Notes: a model not told the origin generated them from the sequence alone. Counted from the stretch's first letter, positions 1 to 12,082 are shown. The stretch is DNA of 64,000 bases from Apiospora phragmitis (GCA_038363925.1 JAQQWL010000006.1:5188501-5252500); one strand, 5' to 3'. Numbers and translations: made by a program.

Positions 1-2
1 CC

Positions 3-323
3 GAGGACACGCACGAGGTCGGCGGCCTCAAGCACTGGGCCAGCTTCTTGGCGTCGCAGGTGTTGCGCGCCCTCATCTCGACGGTGCCGTGTTTCGTCCT
101 GCTCTTCGGCCCCAGCATCGGCTTTCTTACTCTTGTCGGTACCCCCATCCCCTGGGGCCCTGTCCAGGACTGGACCTACGCCACCAAGTGGGCGCCCCAG
201 GTCTTCAAGCTGCTGCTCGGCGGCGTCTTGTCGTTGCTGACGGGCCCCGCCTTCGCGGCCTTCTGGCTGGTGCGCTGTGGCTGGGCGCTCAAGAAGAACG
301 AGGCGCGCTACGGACAATCATGA
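3..323 (+). CDS. C-terminal end of a multi-pass membrane protein (partial)
   Basis: The reading frame is open from the window edge and ends with TGA at 321-323, so only the last ~106 residues are visible; no start codon is expected here. Two hydrophobic segments can be seen, one around the ALISTVPCFVLLFGPSIGF stretch and one around FKLLLGGVLSLLTGPAFAAF. They are separated by a loop with several Trp/Pro residues, and the tail is short and basic (ALKKNEARYGQS). I do not recognise the family. GC-rich codon use matches the intact genes in the window. An integral membrane protein is the only safe statement. Confidence 0.6.
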   Translation, partial: EDTHEVGGLKHWASFLASQVLRALISTVPCFVLLFGPSIGFLTLVGTPIPWGPVQDWTYATKWAPQVFKLLLGGVLSLLTGPAFAAFWLVRCGWALKKNEARYGQS

Positions 324-1972
324 TGACGATGATGATGTCTTTCTCTCTCGCATTGCTCTGATTGGTTTTTGGATTGATTTGTTCATTCATTCATTCATTC
401 AATGATACCCCCACTCGCTTTGCATTCGTTTCCAAGATGGCGGCGTTTTCTTGCGGTTAATAATGTTGCATCCATGGATAGACAGACAGGCAGAAGCAGG
501 CGCGCACGCATTGGAGTTTTTTCCCGGGACGACGACACTCACGATTGCATTGCATAGAACCTTTAGACTTCGTACCTCACTTTTAATGTTAGAATAATAG
601 ACAGGCCTGTTGATACTCACAGAACACTCTACGCACCAGCGACGTCGAGGTCTTTTGCACTTCCCAGAACTGCCACACATATAAGGTCTGTCCGGCCTCT
701 GCCGCCTGCGGAACACCTTGGCCATAGATCGGATTCTGCTGGCAGAACTTGACTTGCTGACGACTCGTCGATACGTTGACCAACCTGAGACTGGTTTGTC
801 AAGATAACCAGACCGCCGATGTGCTGAAGCCCCCTTGGTCTAGTGCCACCATGAGAGGAAAACTCTTGTAATGATGTAAATGCCTAGGGGGGTCCTCTTC
901 ACCCAATGCCTGCCACGTTGCAGTTGTTATGTACTTACTGCCTTGAATCTCGCCGATCTCAGATTCATCCTGAGATGACATGGGAGATCGACTGTTCCTG
1001 TATTCTGTCAGCCAATCGGCAAATACCGCATTTACTGAGACACACCCATGCTACATGTAGTGTTACCTGTAATCAGAGTCGATATCCGAGTCATGTCAAA
1101 ATCTCCAAACATGCCCCGAAAGTCTTCCCCTTCCCGAAAATATTTGATTTGCAAAAGAATGTTTACTATGTTGGCAGTTGCTAAGGAATTGATATCACGA
1201 TGATTATTTGGTGTTCCAAGCCGAGCCCCCCCAAGTTTTGGTGAGGGGACCCAAATGCGCTGCCTGCCAAAACCCACTGTTTCGACTGCGACCTTGAGTG
1301 CCCGCTGGTATAAGGACATAGAACATAAGAAGCGAGCGACTGTATTAAGTCGTATTGTGTTGTATTGACAGATCTGTTCATTTCTGTATGATCTTTTGGC
1401 AAAATCTGGCTTGGCAACGGGGGGGGGATGAATTACGAAGGGAGACAAGCAATCTATCTGCGGGTAATTGGCTGGAGCCGCACTCCCCGGCGGGCATGGG
1501 TTAGCGCCATCCACAGGTGTCCTTGGCGTCGCAGCAACTAATTTTCCCGCCAACGGGCTGCAACGTCTGACTCTCTGGCCGCTGTCAGTTTCCAGTTTCC
1601 TGTCAATCTGACATTCATCCCCCACGCCCCATCGTTCTAGCCGCATCCCAACTGTCGGTAGTTGATCGAACTCCCCTTGCGCGGATGGCCCTCCGCTTCC
1701 GATCGCTTCATATCGTACAGGTTTCGATTTGAAAATGTCATTCGACATCCACCATTGGCCCCCCCCTGGACATTTCGATCGCCATGGGCCACGACCAAGA
1801 ACAAGGCATGCGGCCCGACCCTAGCTGATGCAGATATATATATTATGTCGCGATGGCGCACCTCCACGAGCCGAGAGACTTCAAGCCCACCGATCTAGCC
1901 TCGAGCCCGACTTCTCCCCCGACACTCCTTGAAAAAAACCCTCGCTCGACGAACCCCAACGATCCCGACACC
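324..1972. other. Intergenic region, no gene supported
   Basis: Downstream sequence of the membrane protein and upstream sequence of the pectin methylesterase. It contains a short ATTC-type microsatellite near its left end. Longer open frames on both strands (for example 1032-1748 minus) show no recognisable domain, intron structure or codon bias. A TATA-like stretch (ATATATATATT) at about 1834-1844 sits roughly 130 bases before the esterase start and could be its promoter. Confidence 0.5.
382..402. repeat. (ATTC)n microsatellite
   Basis: About five tandem copies of a TTCA/ATTC tetranucleotide in the 3' flank of the first gene. Confidence 0.75.
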
Positions 1973-3066
1973 ATGAAGCTGATGCTCGGTTCTCTCGCCC
2001 TAGCCGGCTCCGTCCTGGCCGCGGGCCGAACCTCGGCGCCCTCGGGCTGCATCACGGTCGCCAAGAGCGGCGGCCAATACAGCACGATCCAAGCCGCCGT
2101 CAACGCGCTGCCCGGCGCGTCGTCCAGCCGCTGCATCTTCATCCAGCCGGGCACCTACACCGAGCAGGTCCTGGTGGACACGTCCAAGGGCGCCGGCATC
2201 ACGTTCTACGGCTACACGGACGCCACGTCGGGCCACGCGGGCAACAAGGTGACCATCACGTCGAGCAGAGCCAGGCCGACGGCCTGACCAACGACGAGAC
2301 GGCGACCCTGCGCGTCAAGGCCGCCGACTTCAAGATGTACAATATCAATGTGAATAATGGCCACGGCAGCGGCAGCCAGGCCGTCGCGCTCTCGGCGTAC
2401 GCCGACAGCGGCTACTACGGCTGCGCCTTCACGGGCTTCCAGGACACCCTCCTCACGCAGTCGGGCCGCCAGCTCTACGCCAAGTGCTTGATCCAGGGCG
2501 CCACCGACTTCGTCTTCGGCCAGCAGTCCTTCGCCTGGTTCGAGAAGAGCGACATCCGCGTCCTCTCGGCCAACTTGGGCTACATAACCGGTACGCCATT
2601 TTTGCTTTGGTTTCATTTCTTTGCCTCCTATCTCTTAGCTTTGAAAACAGTTTTCCTCTTCAAACAATGATACTAACACATTATTGTTTTCCTACCTCTA
2701 GCCAACGGCGCCTCCAAGTCGGGCGCCTCCGAGTACGTCTTCAACAACTGTAACGTCGCAGCGGCCGCGGGCAACTCGGTCCCCAACGGCGCGTACTACC
2801 TGGGCCGCCCCTGGGGCGCCTACGCGCAGGTGGTCTTCCAGAAGACGGCGCTCGGCGCGGTCGTCAACCCGGCCGGGTGGAGCGTCTGGAACAAGGGCGA
2901 CGAGCGCACCGGCGGCGTCATGTTCGGCGAGGTCGGCAACACGGGCGCGGGTGCTTCTGGCTCCCGCGCGAGCTTTGCGAAGAAGCTGGGGAAAGAGGTG
3001 GACATTGCGTCTATTTTGGGCAGTGGGTATACGGGCAAGGGGTACTACGATGCGGCTTATATGTAA
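1973..3066 (+). CDS. Secreted pectin methylesterase (CE8), frameshifted in this sequence
   Basis: The enzyme demethylates pectin in the plant cell wall. ATG 1973 opens a signal peptide (MKLMLGSLALAGSVLAAG). The family landmarks follow in order: GTYTEQV, QAVAL, the GFQDTLL catalytic Gln-Asp, the DFVFG catalytic Asp and LGRPW. There is one intron at 2591-2701 (GTACGC...TAG, branch TACTAAC at 2671), and the stop is TAA 3064-3066. Length (~330 residues) is normal for a fungal CE8 enzyme. One base is missing near 2266/2267 (a CC reads as C). The frame opened by the signal peptide therefore stops at 2287, while all catalytic motifs lie in the next frame. The break could be a sequencing slip or a real null; otherwise the protein looks undecayed. 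Confidence 0.88.
2591..2701 (+). other. Intron of the pectin methylesterase gene
   Basis: GT donor at 2591 and AG acceptor at 2700-2701. A TACTAAC branch motif lies about 25 bases before the acceptor. Splicing joins the two halves of the CE8 domain in phase. Confidence 0.85.
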
Positions 3067-4469
3067 AAGAAAAAGGGCATTTCGGGCGTGTTGATGGGTA
3101 CGGTTAGGAATAATTGCCCCATGGTGGACATCCATGTCGTCTTTAGACGCCGGTTTGCACATTATGTGTGGTCATTACCATTATTGCATGTGATGCCATG
3201 GAACAACACCAGAGACGTCTGTGTTTCTTATCTTGACTTTGTTCTAAGCAGTCCACCTTTTCCCCATCATCAGCATCGGTGATATACACGACACATCAAT
3301 CATATGCTATGTGTCTACAGTGTATGTATGACCCTGTGGCCAGTCCGGGACGTTCGACGGCTGGTAAGCAATCCTTCCCAACTCGCAACATCCCTCCGCG
3401 TACACAAAAAGAAAAGATAAACCACGACACGCCACAGACAAGTCGTCCCAGGAGATCGTGGCTGAAGTGGCCACCGCTGAGAATTGATTGTCCAGATTTC
3501 TGTTTGATCATGCTTCGGAAAGCCGAGCGCGCATTAGGGGGGCTCGAGAGTAGATGGCGTTTGATGATAGATCGACGCGTGCGAAGGCTCAGCAGCAGTC
3601 CACCGCATTGGGGTGGAAGAGGCCAGGACATGACCATACTCTGCACCACTGGCGATAGGAATCAAATTTTCGGCAAGTACGTATATTCGCCTGATGTCTC
3701 CTTATCGGCTCACCAATCACAACTTAAGGCCCGGGCCTGGGTAAGCGGCATTATGTTTCGATTAGGGGCTAGATCCTGCAAGAAGGCGAGACGTGCTATC
3801 AACGTCGAATGTGATTCAGGAAGGGTGGTAGATAGCAAACACGCAGCCACTGAGCCATTCTGTCTGTCACTCTATATAACTTGAAATGACCAGGTAGAGG
3901 ACGCTGCATGTCCGTCGGATGAGGGTTTTCTCATTTCAATAAGCCGCCCAGCATTGGTCTTCGTATGACAACAGATGTCTGTTCCCGTCTCCCGTCGTTC
4001 TTTGCATATAACCCCTCCTGTGCCAGCCATGCCGATCCTGACAAGAGACACGATCCGTGTTCCACGCATCATATCTCAATCTACCCTTCAAATCTAGATG
4101 GCCGAAGTGGTCCGGTCGCCGTAGCGGGAATCTTAGGCCGGAGGCCCACCAGCATTGACGCGAGATGCCGTCCGGATCATGTACGCTGCCGTTGCCATCG
4201 GATGCGGGACTACGGAGATCGAGGAGCGACCCCAAGGCCCCAACGACCAGAACCATTACGCAATCGAGGCAGTGAGGTCGGTCTGATCAATGGGGGTGGC
4301 AGTCATCCATAAGTAGGGAGTATTCCCCTCTCTAGCCAGACTCCGGGTTTTCTTCTCTTTCTCCATCACTTTCACCACCGCATCTAAGACCACTGTTCAA
4401 CTTCACAACTACCAATCCACTTACAAAACCTTCATTCACACACACAACCCCTCTCTCCAAACACCCAAA
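3067..4469. other. Intergenic region with SMP-gene promoter at its right end
   Basis: No supportable gene. A 201-codon open frame at 3279-3884 has no domain and no fungal codon bias. The last ~130 bases are very C/T-rich and A/C-rich with CAAC-type repeats, typical of the 5' leader of a strongly expressed fungal gene. They run into the CCCAAAATG start context at 4470. Confidence 0.5.
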
Positions 4470-4752
4470 ATGCCCAGCGGCAAGTCCAGTGGTGGAGGTG
4501 GCGGCAAGGGCACCCCTATGACTCCGTCCGCCGCATCCGGCATTCAGGCCGGCCAGGTAAGATATAAGATGTCCCCCTTTACTCGCTGTAACATGTGACT
4601 GATGTAGGAAACAGGCCAAGTCCGGCGGCGATATGAGCTCTGGCGGATTCGCCGCTCGCGCCCAGGCCGCGGGAGCCCGTAACGAGAATACGGGGCACCA
4701 GTCCTATGGGCACTCCCAGAATCAGGGTGGTGGTGGTGATGGCAGGAAGTGA
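4470..4752 (+). CDS. Small SMP (seed maturation protein)-like stress protein, 74 aa
   Basis: There are two exons, 4470-4556 and 4615-4752, joined by a 58-base intron (GTAAGA donor, ACAG acceptor; the nearer TAG acceptor would break the frame). The product is hydrophilic and Gly/Ser-rich. Its core, AASGIQAGQAKSGGDMSSGG followed by FAARAQAAGARNE, resembles the short fungal SMP-domain proteins linked to stress or sporulation. It has no signal peptide or membrane segment and is predicted to be disordered and soluble. The leader is pyrimidine-rich and the start context CCCAAAATGCCC is strong, suggesting high expression. Family assignment is by pattern memory; molecular function is unknown. Confidence 0.78.
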
Positions 4753-5104
4753 GACTTTGTTGGAACTAAACGAGACTACAACAGACAGTCGCTGCTAAGC
4801 ATACAGTGCAGAGTTGAATTGGTCGGGACCAGTATCAGGGGCCAGGAGGCACATTCATTATATGTGACCCCGGAGCATTGAGTGCTTTGGGAAATGAGCA
4901 GATACCATTCTAGTCACTCTTTACCTATCAGTTGAGACGAGCAACACTTGCATACTGTGTCACCCACAGAGAAAACTGCGTGTAGGTGAGAGCACAATGC
5001 GGTAGTACATATAAACATACTAGAACTGCATTCATGAAACGTCCTGTGAACAATTTCCCCTGTATCTTCCTAAAGCTAGGGTAGTGTGATGGTAGACTAC
5101 TCTG
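4753..5104. other. Convergent 3' flanks, nothing else seen
   Basis: Spacer between the 3' ends of the SMP-like gene (+) and the dehydrogenase (-). It presumably holds both polyadenylation regions. No further feature is visible. Confidence 0.5.
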
Positions 5105-6210
5105 CTAGGTTACCTGCGGGGCTAGTTTGAAGATCTCTTGCTCGATGGCCTCCCCCAAGGACTTGGTCGAACCTTTGCCGCCCATATCAGCCGTGATGAC
5201 ATCCGGTTCCGAGCGGCTGAGGACGTTCTCGATGGCCTTGAGCATGGCGGCCGCGGCCTCTGCATAGCCGAAATGCTCCAGCATCATCTGGCCCGCCCAG
5301 ATCATGCCGACGGGGTTCGCGATCCCCTTGCCGAAAATATCGGGCGCGCTGCCGTGGACGGGCTCGAACAGGCTGGGGAACTCGCCGCCAGGGTTCAGGT
5401 TGGCCGAGGGCGCGATGCCGATGGTGCCGGTGCAGGCGGGGCCCAGGTCCGAGAGGATGTCGCCGAACAGGTTGCTGCCGACAACAACATCAAACATGTC
5501 GGGCCGCTGCACGAAGTGCGCCGTCAGGATGTCGATGTGGTACTTTTCCACGCGCACGTCGGGGTACCCCGCCGCCATCGCGGCCACGCGCTCGTCCCAG
5601 TACGGCATCGTGATGGAGATGCCGTTGCTCTTGGTCGCGCTCGTGAGCCGGCGCCGGGGCCGGCTCTGGGCGAGGTCGAAGGCGTAGCGCAGGACGCGGT
5701 CGACGCCCATGCGGGTCATGACGGTCTCCTGCACGACGGTCTCGCGGTCGGTCCCTTCGAAGATCTTGCCGCCAAAAATCTAGAATACTCCCCCTCGGTG
5801 TTCTCGCGCACGACCCAGAAGTCGATGTCGCCCGGCTTGCGGCCGGCGAGCGGGCTCGGCACCCCCGGCATCAGCCGGCAGGGGCGCAGGTTGACGTACT
5901 GGTCGAACTCGCGGCGGAACTTGAGCAGCGAGCCCCACAGGCTGACGTGGTCGGGGACCTGGGCCGGCATGCCGACGGCGCCGAAGTAGAGGGCGTCGAA
6001 GCGACCCAGCATCGCCTTCCAGTCCGCCGGCAGCATGTCGCCGTGCTGTGCGTAGTAGGCGCAGCTGGCGAAGTCGAACTCCTCGAACTCCAGCTCGAGG
6101 CGGAAGGCCTTGGCGGCCGCCTGGAGGCAGCGGACGCCCTGCGGCATGACCTCGGTGCCGATGCCGTCGCCGGGGATGACGGCGATCTTGAGTGGTTTGT
6201 TAGGTGCCAT
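5105..6210 (-). CDS. Tartrate/D-malate dehydrogenase-type (isopropylmalate dehydrogenase superfamily) enzyme, frameshifted
   Basis: A beta-decarboxylating NAD(P)-dependent 2-hydroxyacid dehydrogenase. Start ATG is at 6210 (AVIPGDGIGTEV) and stop at 5105. Visible landmarks are RENTEGEYS (substrate/phosphate loop), TRMGVDRVLRYAF, the catalytic-lysine region SATKSNGIS, the metal Asp segments DVVVGSNLFGDILSDLGP, and FEPVHGSAPDI. MPYWDERV and the NLFGDILSDLGPACTG form fit the tartrate dehydrogenase/D-malate subgroup better than LeuB. The gene is intronless. Two extra bases (or one missing) at 5779-5782, right after ENTEGEYS, split it into two frames. On the minus strand, GGKIFEGTD continues in the second frame. 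No splice signals explain the shift. Confidence 0.85.
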
Positions 6211-7215
6211 ATTATTGGAAAGTCTAGTACCAAATCTTGTATTATCTGGGGAAGTTGGGGCGGAAAGCCGGCTCGCGGAGTTGCGTGGTTTTTACAGTAT
6301 TTCTCCATCTCCATGCGTGATTACTTAACATACGCGGAGATCGTTCTCGGTTGGGGTTCAACCATTGCCGACCGGGCTTCTCCGCAATCGCAGGTGACGT
6401 CGGAGGTGGGAGCACCAAAGCCAACGCCCACCCTCCGAGTTTCCGAACTGCCGAGCTCACAGCTAGCTATTGTTTCGTCAATCCTGTACCCGACGTGGTG
6501 CATATGAGGGGAAGGGGAAAGAACCCGATTTGTAGTTGCGACAGATAAGAATGCGACATTCTCCTTTCTGATCCAGCCATAGCTCAGGGCTCTTCCCCCA
6601 ACTTACTTAATTTAGCACCGTGGCACTCGGGTACTCCGTAGAGAGCCAGGGAAACCCTGGGGCATTGACAGCGTGACAGCATTATGTAGCAGGTGCCACT
6701 ATCCCCCTGAGCGCGAATTACATCAAAAGAAGTGGAGTACCCTTTTTTAACCAATAACGCAGCGTGCATCCTGCTCAAAAAGGCTGGGAGACGCCAGCAC
6801 GTAGCACCTAGTGAACTGTGCGACCAATCAACTCACATAGATTCTGGCCCCCGGGATAGGGCGCTACGTAGATTAGTTGGTGGGTTCAATGGTTCCCGTT
6901 AAACTGGCCTAGGTTAAGCGGGAGGGAGGAAAAGAAAGAAAAAGCAGCAAAACAAAAATAGCATTCAATGCAGGGACCAATGCAGGGGCTAGAGACGGGC
7001 GCAAAGAAATCTTAGATTTTCCATGGAGGTTCTGCCTTTCTCAATGATTCTCCGCCTTCACATACCCCTTTTCCATCTCCTCATTCCCGTCCCTTGTTTG
7101 CTGTATTGTAGTTAAACCCATTCATTGAAGCGAGCCTACCAATAGAAAGAGAGTACTCGCCCATTCGCTCACCTTACCCATACACACCACCACTTTCCGT
7201 CCGCAGTGCTGCGGC
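6211..7215. other. Divergent promoter region, no gene supported
   Basis: Lies between the dehydrogenase (-) and the UPF0658-type gene (+), so it should contain both promoters. An A-rich tract (AGGAAAAGAAAGAAAAAGC) lies near 6930 and a pyrimidine-rich leader at 7030-7110 precedes the plus-strand gene. No convincing coding frame. Confidence 0.5.
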
Positions 7216-8493
7216 ATGTACTTTCCCAATACCACCTGGACGCGTCTATTCTTAGCCGTCGCTTTTATACAAGCCCTATTGGCCCTGGGTATCGAAGAGT
7301 TAGTCCCATCTAGGCCATCCCCCTCCCCCAGCAACATGGAATAGGTAATACTGACAATACGGTGCAGCTATGTCTTCGCGACGGTCGAGGGTGGCCTCGA
7401 CCCGGCCGCCTATCAGATCGCCTCTGGCCACACGGTGCCCATGTACTTTTCGCTCTTCATTTTTGCCTATGTGTACGAGCTCGTCATGGTTTACGATGCG
7501 CTGCGCTTGAACAGCATGATCCAGCTGGTGGGGCTCTGCATCTACAACTTCCTCCTGCTGCTCTACACCGCGGTCCAGCCGCAGCACGTCAAGAAGGCCC
7601 TGATCCTGCTCACCGAGTCTCTCGTCATGGGCGTGAAGCCCATCCTGCCGCCCGAGTACCACACGTGGGAGCGCATAAGCGTCGCGCTGATAGCCGTCAT
7701 CGTGGTGCAAGTGGTCGCGACGGCAGCTCTGGCCTTCCTCACCTACAAGCTGCACTTCGAATTCGCCTGGGTCGTGTACAAGGTCATCCATGCCGACTTG
7801 TACATGAAGCGGCGGCTGCTCAACTTTGAGGTCAGTCCTTCAGGCCCCCTCCCTCTTCTATCATTTTTGCTGCGTACCCTGCAAAACCTAGCACGAGATA
7901 TCCTAACGTGGTGGCATTCATTGCAGATCTACATGGCCTTGATCAAGTTTGACTTCTTTTTCCTTCTGGGCTTCCTTGTCCAAATTGTCACGATCATGGC
8001 TAACCATAAGGATCCCGAGTTTGGGCTCACTATCGCCGGCATCTTCGTTGCCTTTGCCGTGATGTGCCTGGCGATCTACTGCGCCATGCAAGAGAACAAG
8101 CCGGGCTCCATAGCCATCATCGTAAGTTCCCCGCCGGCGACACCCCCTTCTTCGCTGCTCGGACTAAAACCTCGACAGGCTGCCTATACGGGTGCTGCGG
8201 CCTACCTGAGCTACAAGCTGTCGGTCCTGTACAACGCTATCCGGTACAACTCGATAGACTTCAACTCGGACCTGTACAACACGACCAACTACCTGCTGAT
8301 CGCATTCGCCGCTATTACTCTCGCCATGATGATCTGCACCATCGTCATGGCCATCGTGTGCATGGCCAACTTCGACAAGGGGCTCAGGACCTACACTATG
8401 CGGCAACAGAAGGCCCCGGACGAGGATATCCATCTACATCACGCACAGAATTATTCGTACAGACCGTCTTCGAGGTTGGATCTCGCCGACTAG
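7216..8493 (+). CDS. UPF0658-type Golgi multi-pass membrane protein, 351 aa
   Basis: There are four exons: 7216-7298, 7368-7830, 7927-8121 and 8179-8493. Their introns are 69, 96 and 57 bases with standard donors (GTTAGT, GTCAGT, GTAAGT). ATG 7216 is the first in-frame start after an upstream TGA. The N-terminus MYFPNTTWTRLFLAVAFIQ, the DYVFATVEG junction and about eight hydrophobic helices separated by YELVMVYDALRLNS, HKDPEFG and YNAIRYNS loops match the fungal UPF0658 Golgi membrane family. The C-terminal tail is hydrophilic (RQQKAPDEDIHLHH). The gene is intact. The biochemical role of the family is not established; membrane location is clear. Confidence 0.85.
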
Positions 8494-10066
8494 AAGCTGC
8501 TTTCCACCCATTGCCTCTTCGTCTGGGCGACGGAGAACGTGTAATATTGAGACATCCATGGCAAAGTGGTAATATAATATACAGCTTCACAACGGGCGCC
8601 GGCGACCTGTTAATCCTTAATCATCTCGATCTCATCCAAGTGCTCTTGGGCGAGGGCCGTCCTCTCCAATCGGCCTGTGACTACTTCAAGCATGTGGCAT
8701 TATCATATAGGCCACAATAACGCGAGCCTGTTTCCAGTCGAGGGGCCGCCATCGTCGTCCATGGCACGACCCCCCGCCCCCGACCACATACATGAAACAC
8801 TGAGGGCCTTCAAGCGAAGAGTCGTGCTATTGCTGAACTGCGAAGCGGTGAATTCAGACCCGTCGCGGAGGTGCAGCCTCACAGAGTAAGCGGGGAGAGC
8901 AGCTGTATCCACGAACAAACCTTAGCTTTGGTTAGTGGGCTATGACAGGGAGCTTTGCCTCTGCCATCTCTACAATTGAGGCTCTAAGCAAATAAGGTGA
9001 CCGGTGATAGGCCCTCTGCCGTTGCTGGTCATCGCTAGCGGCGAGGCGCAACCCCTGGCCGCCTATCTCGGAATAATTGTTCCGAGGCAGTAACCCTATT
9101 CCAGATGGGCTCTCCACCTCGTATTGCCGGAGATGACCCACACAAGCCTATTTTAGGATAAGGTGTCTATGTAAGAGGGCTCGGTTACTCGGCCCGTTTG
9201 TCGACAAGCCTCGGGTCGATTTTTCGTAGACTTAGTTCTTTCTCCGGACGGATGTACTGCGTCGTATGGATAGTACTAAGGTACTAGTAGTGTCGAAGGT
9301 CGGGGGAAGAGGCCTCTTACAACACTTCAACGCTGTCACAACAATCCATCACGTACGGACATATTGCTGGCCTATGGTTTCTCACAAGTTGTCACCAATG
9401 GCAAACGTTGGTAGGGCCAGCGCTTTGCCTGGCTCGGCTGCTCGTCCGATTGTATCACAGCCGCCCCTGTTGTCTGGCAGTGCCGACGGAATGGCATGAC
9501 ACTTGGTGCATAGGGGGAACGCTAGGGACGTTTAAGCGGAGACTGGTTGGTGCTGTCCCTGCACTAGTACGGAGTTATGGACGTCTATAGTATAGCATTA
9601 GGTAACACCTCTGCCGGGATCATCAGCCAGGAGATCACATCGGTCCATTCGAGATTGAACGAAGAGAGGAGCAGAATCTTGGTTCGACCAATCGCCCGTA
9701 CAACGCACAGTTCAAACCGCATATGGCATGATGAGCTGCTATGAGCCAGTAACAGCGAAGAACGTTACTTCTTCTAGAGGAGAATCGCCCTTACAAACAT
9801 TGAAATGAAAGGCCCGGCTAGGATACTGCGCACCCATGCGATATGCCAAGGGCATACCGCACTGCCCCAGAGACAGAATGCCAAAAATAAGTCAGCGAGG
9901 TATAGATGAGTATAATATCCTGTCGTGTGCCATCACCATCAATGAGCCTGTTCTAGCTTGGCACAACCAACTCCGACGGTCTTTTCTCTTCCAACTGCAA
10001 CAGTCTTTTCCCCCCCCCGTCCAACTGAAACAATATTTTCTCTTCCAACACCAACCAATTGCAACA
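8494..10066. other. Intergenic region, no gene supported
   Basis: No coding frame with a recognisable domain. The right-hand ~90 bases form the repeated, CT/CA-rich leader of the tyrosinase gene. Confidence 0.5.
9980..10066 (+). repeat. Imperfect tandem repeat in the tyrosinase 5' leader
   Basis: Three imperfect ~30-base units share a TTTTC(TC)TTCCAAC / CAAC(TG)GAAACAA pattern and end directly at the start context TTGCAACAATG. They are probably transcribed as 5' UTR. Confidence 0.6.
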
Positions 10067-11276
10067 ATGCGCTTCTCCTCCCTCCTTCTCTCAGCCGGCC
10101 TCGGTGCCGCCGCCACCATTCCTCGCCAGGCCGACACTAGCTGCACCAACCCCGTCAAGCGAGCCGAATGGCGAACCCTGAGCACCGAGGTCCAGAAGCA
10201 GTACGTCGACGCCGTCCTGTGTCTCAAGACCAAGCCCTCCGGCATGGGCCTCAACACCACGCGCTACGACGATTTCCCCTACGTCCACACGCACCTGGAC
10301 AAGACCAGTACGTTATCAACCTGTTTCTAACTACGCCCGGTTGAGCTGCATTGACTAACACCGACCAACACTCAATAGTCCACACGGTGGCCATGTTCCT
10401 TCCCTGGCACAGACTCTTTGTCAAGTCTACGAAGACTCCCTCCGCGACTGTGGCTATAAGGGCCCTATGGCGTAAGCATCCACCCACCCCTTTTACCTCT
10501 TTTGGGTTTCTCTGTTCGGTGTGGCTGATCCGACTACAATACTGCAGCTACTGGGACTGGACCCTAGACACCGACGACGTCACCAAGGCGCCCGTCTGGG
10601 ACCCCGAGACCGGCTTCGGCGGCAACGGCGACCCGGCCATCGACCCGATGAAGGAGAGCAGCGCCAAGAAGTGCCTCGTCGACGGGCCGCTCAAGGGCTC
10701 CCAGGTCGCCTACACGATGAGCGGGTACCAGCCGCACTGCCTCGCCCGCAACTTCAACAGCGGCATCGCCTTCCCGGGCGACATGCTGGCCGACTCCTAC
10801 ACCAAGGCCTTCGTCGACAAGGTCGCGGCGCTCGACAACTACGCCGACTTCCGCTACAGTCTCGAGGGCGGGCCGCACGGCGCCATCCACTCGGCCGTCG
10901 GCGGCGATATGTCGCCTGCCACTTCGCCTAACGGTACGTTTCTTCCTTCCTTCCGCCGGTGGTGGTGGTGGTGGTGTAAAGACAGGGGTTTCTAGACAAG
11001 TATTATGTGTGTGTGAGAGCTAACGAGTATAACGGCCTAACCCGATTAGACCCCATCTTCTTCCTTCACCACGGCCAGGTCGACCGCCTCTGGACCCAGT
11101 GGCAGCAGGAGAACCCCGAGAAGCGCACGACCGAGTTCGGCGGCCCCAAGACGCAGGGCAAGAACTCCGGCGAGGCCACGCTCGAGGATGTCATGCCCTA
11201 CCTCGGCCTGGTGCCGGATGTCAAGGTCAAGGAGACCATGTCCACCCAGGCTTCGCGACTCTGTTACACCTACTAG
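10067..11276 (+). CDS. Secreted short tyrosinase / catechol oxidase, frameshifted
   Basis: A type-3 copper enzyme oxidising phenols. There are four exons: 10067-10307, 10379-10471, 10548-10933 and 11050-11276, ~315 aa. A signal peptide (MRFSSLLLSAGLGAAATIPR) is followed by the CuA site (VHTHLD, then IHTVAMFLPWHRLF) and, after YWDWTLD, the CuB site (GPHGAIHSAVGGD and FFLHHGQVDRLW). The length without a C-terminal lid domain fits the short secreted fungal catechol-oxidase group. One G is missing at 10425/10426, inside exon 2 after LFVK; the Y-E-D-S-L-R-D run continues in the next frame. All three intron phases fit only if that base is restored, so the break is either a consensus error or a very recent mutation. 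Confidence 0.88.
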
Positions 11277-12082
11277 AAAGAAAGGGGGGTGGTTCGCCTG
11301 GTGTGCCAGATGCCTCGGAGAAACGAGGTTGGAGGAGGTAGCGAAGAGCTGGATCTCGAGGCTGTATCTACTTCAAGTATATAGTATATATAGTATGCTA
11401 CGACAATGTATATAGAAAAAGCTGTGCTTACGTGCCTGGTACAGCATTTATATAAATAAACTTATAGACCGGAGTCTATTATTGACAAACTCGGCAAAAC
11501 CGCTAGACCTTGGGAAAGGTTGGCAAGTCGTGATTATTCTCTTCGGCTCCCAGATTCACCATATTATGCCCTTCTCTTTTCGCCACAAGCCGATATGATT
11601 ATGACGATAAAGACGGAAATGCTACGTGCAAGTAGCTCTTTGTTGTTAGGCGATTAATGGCGTTGTTTGTTTGACCCGTCTTTGACCTAGTGAAACAAGA
11701 ACAACCTGGTTCCACTAATCCGCCGCGTGCTCGAGATAGGGCTTGATGGACAACATCGGCAAGGTATGTATTAGATTAGTACATAGTATCGATTTTGTCT
11801 GACGGGCAGTAATAAAGGTTCGACTGGTATTCAAATTGAAAGAATGACTTCCTCTATTCAATCGTGATAACATATGGTGTCTCAGGGTAGCGATTGTCTA
11901 CCTTACTGCAATGAGCTTCCGCAGTCCATGCGCTTGTGTCTTCCCATGCTTTCGAGAAGCTGTGTAACTGCGCAAATGTGGGTACAGATTTTGTTAAAAA
12001 GTATGACCCAACTCGGCGAAAATGCCCTTTCTTATCACCGCATGGTTGGAGCATGATTCCCTCCGGCCGGTTCCGCACAGAC
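11277..12082. other. Intergenic region, nothing supported
   Basis: AT-leaning sequence between the convergent 3' ends of the tyrosinase gene and the HET gene. A TATA/TAGTATA-rich stretch at 11376-11400 is probably the tyrosinase 3' UTR. Confidence 0.5.

Noticed and set aside
1032..1748. 238-codon open frame on the minus strand
   Set aside because: No domain, no splice structure, lies in the esterase promoter; composition looks like chance.
2249..2270. Short intron explaining the esterase frameshift
   Set aside because: GT...AG here would be only ~20 bases, too short for a fungal intron; a one-base deletion fits family alignment better.
3279..3884. 201-codon open frame on the plus strand
   Set aside because: No recognisable motif, and codon use is unlike the real genes.
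5760..5800. Intron explaining the dehydrogenase frameshift
   Set aside because: No GT donor and AG acceptor pair restores the frame without deleting ENTEGEYS.
5138..5989. 283-codon plus-strand open frame
   Set aside because: Antisense shadow of the GC-rich dehydrogenase gene, which has conserved motifs on the minus strand.
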